Positions 57,108 to 64,000 of a DNA stretch of 64,000 nucleotides are shown piece by piece. A model generated the notes under the pieces. It was given only the letters and a program-made list of their open reading frames with translations. It was not told the DNA's origin and made no database searches. The position numbers were made by a program, and so were the translations under genes. Source of the stretch: Panagrolaimus kolymaensis (Eukaryota; Nematoda; Chromadorea; Rhabditida; Panagrolaimidae); the NCBI GenBank assembly GCA_028622995.1, contig JAJQJQ010000017.1, positions 3,038,001 to 3,102,000 of the forward strand. Direction: 5' to 3'. Position 1 is the stretch's first letter; every line of letters begins with the position of its first letter.

Positions 57108-58853
57108 TTATACAACTTTCGCAATTTGCATGGGAATATTTTCATGATGAGGCGTAAAATATTCTTTCACGGATTGAAGAGTAATTTCAAGATATTGATC
57201 AGGATTTCTGTCATATACTAAATAAGTGAAATTGTTGTCCATAGGAGAAATTGCAGGTTCAATTTGTGTTCCTTCGTGCCATTCATTAAAGCTTGTTATG
57301 GATACAATGTCAGCCTAAAACACAATATAAGTAAATTAAAAACAAAAAACAAAACTACAAAAAGAATATTACTTTTGATGTATGTGCCATTTTGAAGTGT
57401 TCACGATAATAATCTCCATTAGCTCTATCTTTAGTATTTTTATCATTCCATGCTCTTACTCGAGTATCAATATATCCTGGACCAACCTAAAAAAATAAAA
57501 GGAGTAAAGTATTAGCTCATACATGAATGAATATGACTCACAGAAGGAATGAAAAGCATAGCATTTTTAGCGCAAAATGTACTTAAAGCTGGCCAATTTG
57601 CCATTGTTGAACCATGACTGAAGCCTTCAGCAGCAAAATATGTGTAAAGCCCATCAAAGCCTGCTTTCTGAAGATCAAACCGATCTTCATATTTCACATA
57701 AAGACCTAAAATATTCTATTGTGATTGAGACAAGAATTAAAAAGAAAAACCTACCAATGAGCAATGAATCATATTGAGTACCTCTAATTGTGTTGCTTCC
57801 ATTCTTATTAGTTACTTTGTACCATTCATCCTTGGAGATTAAATATGAATCATAAATATAAAATAGAGGCATATCTTTTTCTGCATTGCCAGTTTTATTC
57901 TTTGGTAGAGTACGGTAAAAAGCTGGATGTGTACCATATTTATCAACCAGATAAATAATATCGTTTTTAACTGAATCAGCTGTTCGTGTTTGATAAGGTT
58001 CTAAATGAAATGCGAGTTTCATACGATATTTTTCTGAAGCATTTAACAATAAAGTTACAATACTATCCCAAGCATATTCTAAAATTCATCAAAAAATATT
58101 TAATCAATTCAAAATAAAATCTCACCATCTTCTCTAGTTTCTGATAACGGCAACCAACTAACGACAGCCACATCAATTCCAGCTGAAGACATCCATTTCA
58201 TGTGTTGATCGATGATAACGGGATCACGACTTGAATATGGTCCAAGTTTAGGATAAAACCAAGAGCCAATATCATCTGGAGGAGTATGGTAACCAGTTGG
58301 ATAAACATGTTTGTCTTGTTTGTCCCAATTTGGAATGTATTCATGGTTCCAATGTTGATAGGAGTCATTATTGTAATTTGGACTATCATACCATGGATAA
58401 TAAAATACTTGAATTGATGGAGTTCGGCTGTTTTTAACTTCTTTTAATTGACGAAGAACTTCTGGTCGTACTGTAATTTCAGCAGTTGGTAACAATGTTG
58501 ACAATAAACTTGGAGCTGGATGAAAATGTTCCGATTGCAGGTATTGTTGTTGTTGTTGTTGCAATTCATTACCTTTTTGAGTTTCTGTATGTTGCAATTC
58601 GGTTTCGTTTGGACTTTCAAATACATCGTTTTTATCATCAGAAATTATTTTATCAACTTTGAATTGGTTAACCACATCTTTAACTTGATTTTTCATCTAA
58701 AAACATTATAATATAATATGTTCGCGAAAAAAATAAATTCAATGGTCAAACCTGATCCGAATCTGACGAACTCATCATAAAAGTAATACCCGTAAACAAA
58801 GTAAATACAACACCAGCAACAATACACAATTTAAAAAATTGACTTATTGTCAT
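57108..58853 (-). CDS. glycoprotein endo-alpha-1,2-mannosidase (GH99, MANEA-like)
   Basis: Six minus-strand exons (58853-58752, 58696-58126, 58078-57755, 57705-57542, 57486-57373, 57314-57108) encode 493 aa. Topology is that of a type II Golgi enzyme: a short cytosolic end, one membrane anchor (FKLCIVAGVVFTLFTGITFM), a polar stem with a run of seven Gln (CAA repeat near 58545), then the catalytic domain. GH99 signatures are VFYYPWYDSP, the GHW-like region YQHWNHEYIPNWD, FHLEPYQ, and SFNEWHEGTQIEPA, which holds the family's catalytic acidic residues. The family trims glucosylated mannose from N-glycans in the Golgi, bypassing ER glucosidases. Human MANEA is 462 aa. It lies divergent to the HP1 gene, 621 bp apart. 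Its 5' half is copied at 61629-62253. Confidence 0.94.
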
Positions 58854-59474
58854 ATTTCAATGTTGGAAGCAGCAATAAAATTTTCGTAAAATTAAATGTT
58901 GAGGCGAACCATTCACAGAAGAAGATACGGCCGGAGATGAAAGCGATAAAGAGTCCTAAAAGAAAGGTGTTAGATTATGCGGAAAGATAAAGGAAGTTTT
59001 AACGAACGCTAATTGTAAAAGAAAAAAAAAGAAAGAAAATCAAACAGGCTTATAATATTTATTTTATTCAACGCTGCCACAAAAGGAAAGCAAAAAAGAA
59101 AAAAGCAAGATTGCATCGAAAAAGGAAAGAAGTTATTAGTTATGGCTGGATTGTAACAGATGTCTATTTGTTAACAAACCAGTTAAAGCATCAATTTATT
59201 TTATTTGTTATTATTTTTTTGTAAATGCATAAATATGCTTGCAGAAAATTAAATTATTATTATAAATTTTAACAGTAAAGCACAAAACTTTTTTCGTTAA
59301 CTCTCATAAAAATTTGTTGAAAGTTCTTGAAACGAAATAAATAAATAACCGCATTTTTTGCATATTTTTTTTGTTACTCTTTCACACTATTTTTTTATAA
59401 GATCGTCTTTTATCATTCGAATATATCAAACAGCATCCATTATTTTTTTTTATACAAAAGTTGATTTTGCCGTC
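58854..59474. promoter_or_regulatory. divergent promoter region, mannosidase / HP1
   Basis: A 621-bp space between the start codons of two divergent genes, rich in purine runs (AAGAAAAAAAAAGAAAG-type near 59010-59040). No defined site can be assigned. It is copied exactly at 62254-62874. Confidence 0.45.
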
Positions 59475-60575
59475 ATGTCTGAAAGTGAAAGTGTACCAGG
59501 AGAAAATGAATACATCGTTGAAAGAATTCTCGAAGGCCGCGTTCTTAAAGGAGGAAGGGTTGAATTTTTGATTAAATGGAAAGGTACATTTTTTATTTTA
59601 AAATTGAATCTTTTTTTATAAGAACTATTTTAGGTTATGATGATCCTGCAGAAGATACTTGGGAGCCAGAAGAAAATTGCGTTAGTTTAATTTTTCTTGA
59701 TAATTACTCTTTTATTCATGTCTTATTTTAGGACTGTGCTGATCTTATTACTGCTTATATTGAAGCTCATGCTGAATTTAAAGAAGCTCGTGATAAGGTA
59801 ATTTCTTTTTCACTTATATATGCTATGATTTTTATTACATCTTTTTTTAATAGAAAAAGCCTTATGTCGAAAAGAAACCTCAAAAAGTTGTAAAGAAACC
59901 ATCTTCATTACTTGAAAAGAAGCCAACTCGGGCTCCCACCAAATCTGCTGAACCTGAAGAGAAAGGTGATAGAAAAAGACGTAATGCTTCCAAAGATATT
60001 TCAGCACCTAAGAGAAAGAAGTCTCCTTCTAAAAGTCGTCTTGTAATAAGTGATTCATCAGATTCTGAAGTTTGTCATTTGTCTTTTCTTACCTTACTCA
60101 TTTAGAATTTCAGCAAGATAAGCCTGCTTCTAAACCAACTGCTGTCAAACCTGCTCAATCTCCAGATCGAGAAGTTGTTGAACCATCTACCATTGAAAGA
60201 GCTCCTTCCAAACAATTTACTTCTGTTAAACAAATATCAAAGCTTAATTATATTGTTAAGGACGTGATTGGAATGTATAGTAAGTTTCACTCGATTTTTG
60301 AGTTATCAAATGAAGAACCAGTTTAACTTTTATTATATAATTTATAATTACTTTTTTCAGACGATGATGGCAAACATTTTGCCGTTGTAACAAAAGAAAA
60401 TGGCAAAGTTGTTCTGGCTGATCCAAAAGCTGTTGCTCTTCAAAATCTCGATGTATGTATTTAGTATTATATAAGTTTATCATTCATTTTTTAGGTTATC
60501 ATGGATTTTTTCTTGAGTCGTATCGAATATTCTCCTGATGATGAAATTTCTGATAAGCTAGATTCTAACAAATAA
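59475..60575 (+). CDS. heterochromatin protein 1 (HP1/HPL-like), copy 1
   Basis: Seven exons (59475-59583, 59634-59680, 59732-59797, 59854-60069, 60114-60279, 60361-60452, 60495-60575) encode 258 aa. The N-terminal chromodomain spans about residues 11-62 (NEYIVERILEGRV, FLIKWKGYDDPAEDTWEPEEN); Tyr13, Trp35 and Tyr38 match the aromatic cage that reads methylated H3K9. A long basic, Ser-rich hinge (KRKKSPSKSRLVISDSSDSE) contains likely nuclear localisation and CK2 sites. The C-terminal block from about residue 195 (YIVKDVIGMYNDDGKHF, VIMDFFLSRIEY) fits a chromoshadow domain, which mediates dimerisation. Only the second of two acceptors at exon 5 (CAG at 60111-60113) keeps frame. It is followed 151 bp later by the ZIP gene on the same strand. 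A second identical copy lies at 62875-63975. Confidence 0.93.
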
Positions 60576-60726
60576 ATTATTAATTGCTGTCACTTACCTT
60601 TGTTTTACACACATTAATAAATCTAATACTTCTTTTTCTCTTTTCTCCTCTCTCTTTGAAATGCACGTCTTTTCGTGAAAATACTTTTGTAATTTTTCTC
60701 ATTTGATTCTTTTTTTAATTTTGAAG

Positions 60727-61634
60727 ATGGATCATTTCAACAATGTAACAGTTTCGCCCGAGCCTTTAAATCCTAGTACAGGTGCTTTAAAAGCTGTTTT
60801 AATTGTTGGATTATTCTTACTTACATTGCTTGCAAGCATGGTTAGTTTAATATCGTATTTCTGCCATTATCCCTTAATAGGCTTATTTTAGCTTGCATTT
60901 GTATTGAAAAATTATGCGATACATCGTCATACATCTAATAGTACAGCAATTTTTTCACTTATTTCGTGCTTTGGAGGCAAAATTCTTTTTATTTATTAAA
61001 GTGTTAAAGGTAATTTTTAGGAGGCGTCTTTCTTGGAACATGTTTACTCGATTTATTACCCGATAGTTTAGAATGCGTGGAAAAGGCTTTTAAATATTTA
61101 CAACGAGATGCACCCTTTCCTGTTGCACCATTTTTTATTGCCGTTGGATTTTTATTTGTTTTATTTATTGAACAAGTATATACAATAAGACACTTTCGAT
61201 TTTTCAACCAAAATGTTTTAGGCAATTGTTTATGCACGGGAAAGAAATTGGATTGGCGATTCAGAAGTGGATAGGTTATTGGGTGGTATGAAGGATAAAA
61301 CTTTAGAATGATATTTACTAAATGCATGGTTTTTTTAGAGCATCATGATCCATTACCTGAATCTCCTTCTGTCCCAGAACCTCCAACTCCAGGAAATGAA
61401 GATAATGATATTCATTTTGATCCAGAAGCTCATAGCTCGATGAGAGCTATTTTATTTGTTGCTGCTCTTTCGATGCACGCTGTTTTTGAAGGTACATATT
61501 ACATTAATTTTTTATAAATTAAAATAAAGTAAAATAAATTTTATTTGTTTCGAGGTCTGTCGCTTGGGCTTATCGATCAAGCTTCTGTTCTTCTACAGGT
61601 ATTTGCTGCCTTAGTTATTCATAAAAGTACTTGA
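60727..61634 (+). pseudogene. ZIP zinc transporter (SLC39A1-3-like), truncated by a duplication breakpoint
   Basis: Six exons read in frame: 60727-60840, 60892-60976, 61021-61175, 61222-61285, 61339-61491, 61555-61634. Four membrane helices are visible, then the histidine-containing fifth-helix precursor ALSMHAVFEGLSLGL, which is the ZIP metal-site signature, and QVFAALVIHKS. The frame ends in TGA at 61632-61634, three codons or fewer past the point (61628/61629) where the duplicated mannosidase sequence begins, so helices V-VIII are missing. A variable loop between helices III and IV carries acidic and Pro-rich sequence with one His pair. Intron 2 appears to be a GC-AG intron (60977-61020). 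The intact gene may resume beyond the window, after the second unit. The HP1 stop is 151 bp upstream. Confidence 0.85.
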
Positions 61635-62253
61635 ATATGGTCCAAGTTTAGGATAAAACCAAGAGCCAATATCATCTGGAGGAGTATGGTAACCAGTTGG
61701 ATAAACATGTTTGTCTTGTTTGTCCCAATTTGGAATGTATTCATGGTTCCAATGTTGATAGGAGTCATTATTGTAATTTGGACTATCATACCATGGATAA
61801 TAAAATACTTGAATTGATGGAGTTCGGCTGTTTTTAACTTCTTTTAATTGACGAAGAACTTCTGGTCGTACTGTAATTTCAGCAGTTGGTAACAATGTTG
61901 ACAATAAACTTGGAGCTGGATGAAAATGTTCCGATTGCAGGTATTGTTGTTGTTGTTGTTGCAATTCATTACCTTTTTGAGTTTCTGTATGTTGCAATTC
62001 GGTTTCGTTTGGACTTTCAAATACATCGTTTTTATCATCAGAAATTATTTTATCAACTTTGAATTGGTTAACCACATCTTTAACTTGATTTTTCATCTAA
62101 AAACATTATAATATAATATGTTCGCGAAAAAAATAAATTCAATGGTCAAACCTGATCCGAATCTGACGAACTCATCATAAAAGTAATACCCGTAAACAAA
62201 GTAAATACAACACCAGCAACAATACACAATTTAAAAAATTGACTTATTGTCAT
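61611..62253 (-). pseudogene. endo-alpha-mannosidase copy 2, truncated 5' fragment
   Basis: An exact copy (offset 3,400) of exon 1 and most of exon 2 of the GH99 gene: membrane anchor, poly-Gln stem and the beginning of the catalytic domain (VFYYPWYDSP). At 61629 the copy passes into ZIP-gene sequence, adding about five unrelated residues (TFMNN) before a stop at 61611-61613. The resulting 195-residue product lacks the FHLEPYQ and NEWHEGTQIE catalytic regions and cannot be an active mannosidase. Confidence 0.88.
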
Positions 62254-64000
62254 ATTTCAATGTTGGAAGCAGCAATAAAATTTTCGTAAAATTAAATGTT
62301 GAGGCGAACCATTCACAGAAGAAGATACGGCCGGAGATGAAAGCGATAAAGAGTCCTAAAAGAAAGGTGTTAGATTATGCGGAAAGATAAAGGAAGTTTT
62401 AACGAACGCTAATTGTAAAAGAAAAAAAAAGAAAGAAAATCAAACAGGCTTATAATATTTATTTTATTCAACGCTGCCACAAAAGGAAAGCAAAAAAGAA
62501 AAAAGCAAGATTGCATCGAAAAAGGAAAGAAGTTATTAGTTATGGCTGGATTGTAACAGATGTCTATTTGTTAACAAACCAGTTAAAGCATCAATTTATT
62601 TTATTTGTTATTATTTTTTTGTAAATGCATAAATATGCTTGCAGAAAATTAAATTATTATTATAAATTTTAACAGTAAAGCACAAAACTTTTTTCGTTAA
62701 CTCTCATAAAAATTTGTTGAAAGTTCTTGAAACGAAATAAATAAATAACCGCATTTTTTGCATATTTTTTTTGTTACTCTTTCACACTATTTTTTTATAA
62801 GATCGTCTTTTATCATTCGAATATATCAAACAGCATCCATTATTTTTTTTTATACAAAAGTTGATTTTGCCGTCATGTCTGAAAGTGAAAGTGTACCAGG
62901 AGAAAATGAATACATCGTTGAAAGAATTCTCGAAGGCCGCGTTCTTAAAGGAGGAAGGGTTGAATTTTTGATTAAATGGAAAGGTACATTTTTTATTTTA
63001 AAATTGAATCTTTTTTTATAAGAACTATTTTAGGTTATGATGATCCTGCAGAAGATACTTGGGAGCCAGAAGAAAATTGCGTTAGTTTAATTTTTCTTGA
63101 TAATTACTCTTTTATTCATGTCTTATTTTAGGACTGTGCTGATCTTATTACTGCTTATATTGAAGCTCATGCTGAATTTAAAGAAGCTCGTGATAAGGTA
63201 ATTTCTTTTTCACTTATATATGCTATGATTTTTATTACATCTTTTTTTAATAGAAAAAGCCTTATGTCGAAAAGAAACCTCAAAAAGTTGTAAAGAAACC
63301 ATCTTCATTACTTGAAAAGAAGCCAACTCGGGCTCCCACCAAATCTGCTGAACCTGAAGAGAAAGGTGATAGAAAAAGACGTAATGCTTCCAAAGATATT
63401 TCAGCACCTAAGAGAAAGAAGTCTCCTTCTAAAAGTCGTCTTGTAATAAGTGATTCATCAGATTCTGAAGTTTGTCATTTGTCTTTTCTTACCTTACTCA
63501 TTTAGAATTTCAGCAAGATAAGCCTGCTTCTAAACCAACTGCTGTCAAACCTGCTCAATCTCCAGATCGAGAAGTTGTTGAACCATCTACCATTGAAAGA
63601 GCTCCTTCCAAACAATTTACTTCTGTTAAACAAATATCAAAGCTTAATTATATTGTTAAGGACGTGATTGGAATGTATAGTAAGTTTCACTCGATTTTTG
63701 AGTTATCAAATGAAGAACCAGTTTAACTTTTATTATATAATTTATAATTACTTTTTTCAGACGATGATGGCAAACATTTTGCCGTTGTAACAAAAGAAAA
63801 TGGCAAAGTTGTTCTGGCTGATCCAAAAGCTGTTGCTCTTCAAAATCTCGATGTATGTATTTAGTATTATATAAGTTTATCATTCATTTTTTAGGTTATC
63901 ATGGATTTTTTCTTGAGTCGTATCGAATATTCTCCTGATGATGAAATTTCTGATAAGCTAGATTCTAACAAATAAATTATTAATTGCTGTCACTTACCTT
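61629..64000. repeat. second copy of the 3,400-bp tandem duplication (runs off the window)
   Basis: Identical by inspection to 58229-60600. The left junction joins ...CATAAAAGT of the ZIP exon to ACTTGAATATGG of the mannosidase exon; only a dinucleotide AC can be assigned either way. No target-site duplication or transposon end is present at the junction, so simple unequal exchange or an assembly join are the candidates. Confidence 0.9.
62875..63975 (+). CDS. heterochromatin protein 1 (HP1/HPL-like), copy 2
   Basis: Same seven-exon structure as the gene at 59475-60575, shifted by 3,400 bp (exons 62875-62983, 63034-63080, 63132-63197, 63254-63469, 63514-63679, 63761-63852, 63895-63975). No base difference was noted, including introns, so the encoded 258-aa chromodomain/chromoshadow protein is the same. 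Its upstream region also matches for over 600 bp, so it should be expressed if the duplication is real. The start of a second ZIP copy would follow just beyond the window. Confidence 0.9.

Larger units (their letters stand above)
58229..61628. repeat. unit of a tandem duplication, first copy (3,400 bp)
   Basis: The sequence from 58229 onward reappears at 61629 with constant offset 3,400. Every line I compared is identical up to the window end (60600 versus 64000), so at least 2,372 bp are duplicated head to tail. The unit contains the 5' half of the mannosidase, the divergent promoter, all of the HP1 gene and the first part of the ZIP gene. Confidence 0.9.

Noticed and set aside
1..64000. CRISPR arrays, prophage, integrated virus, bacterial operons, tRNA or SL RNA genes
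   Set aside because: No spaced direct repeats, viral genes or bacterial coding features were seen. I did not find a convincing tRNA B-box or spliced-leader RNA, though a covariance-model scan would be needed to exclude them.

Overview
The window looks like chromosomal DNA of a nematode. It is strongly AT-rich. Genes are split by many very short introns (about 42-60 bp), with a few multi-kilobase exceptions. Several start codons sit directly behind a splice-acceptor-like T-rich AG with no upstream exon, which fits spliced-leader trans-splicing. Same-strand genes are sometimes only 150-300 bp apart, as in nematode operons. The proteins resemble nematode families: secreted cysteine-synthase-like enzymes, RME-8, GLOD-4, an HP1 protein and a BIRC6/UBC-17 type E2. 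The exact species cannot be told; the predominance of TTTTTAG over TTTTCAG acceptors argues against Caenorhabditis itself. There is no sign of bacterial, phage or CRISPR content.

Layout. 1-4.6 kb (+): 3' part of a BIRC6-like E2/E3 gene, then an acyl-protein thioesterase. 5.8-6.4 kb (-): small secreted phospholipase A2-like gene. 7.3-7.6 kb (+): doubtful small gene. 8.7-11.2 kb (-): Na+/H+ exchanger. 12.0-18.2 kb: two paralogous secreted PLP enzymes of the cysteine synthase/CBS family, head to head, separated by 2.9 kb that holds a 1.05-kb palindromic element and a second 0.2-kb palindromic element, both bounded by TTAA. 18.5-19.6 kb (+): GLOD4. 20.3-28.0 kb (+): RME-8/DNAJC13 in 17 exons. 28.5-32.5 kb (-): probable MATH-BTB protein. 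32.5-38 kb: low-complexity spacer. 38.1-49.6 kb (+): RGK-type (Rad/Gem/Rem) small GTPase with introns up to 6 kb; one intron contains a short Helitron-like insertion. 50.0-51.4 kb (+): unrecognised protein with an F-box-like start. 51.9-55.2 kb (+): Nopp140 and NHP2 in an operon-like pair. 55.3-56.6 kb (-): proteasome lid subunit Rpn8. 57.1-58.9 kb (-): GH99 endo-alpha-mannosidase. 59.5-60.6 kb (+): HP1. 60.7-61.6 kb (+): ZIP zinc transporter, cut short where an exact copy of 58,229-60,600 begins at 61,629 and runs to the window end.

For most genes I built exon models by eye. For 15 multi-exon models the summed exon length is divisible by three with no internal stop (for example RME-8, 2,271 aa in 17 exons), a strong internal check. 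The most interesting points are the Nopp140-NHP2 pair (both partners of H/ACA snoRNPs), the divergent RGK GTPase, the paired TTAA-flanked palindromes between the duplicated PLP enzymes, and the exact tandem duplication that breaks both a mannosidase copy and a ZIP gene.
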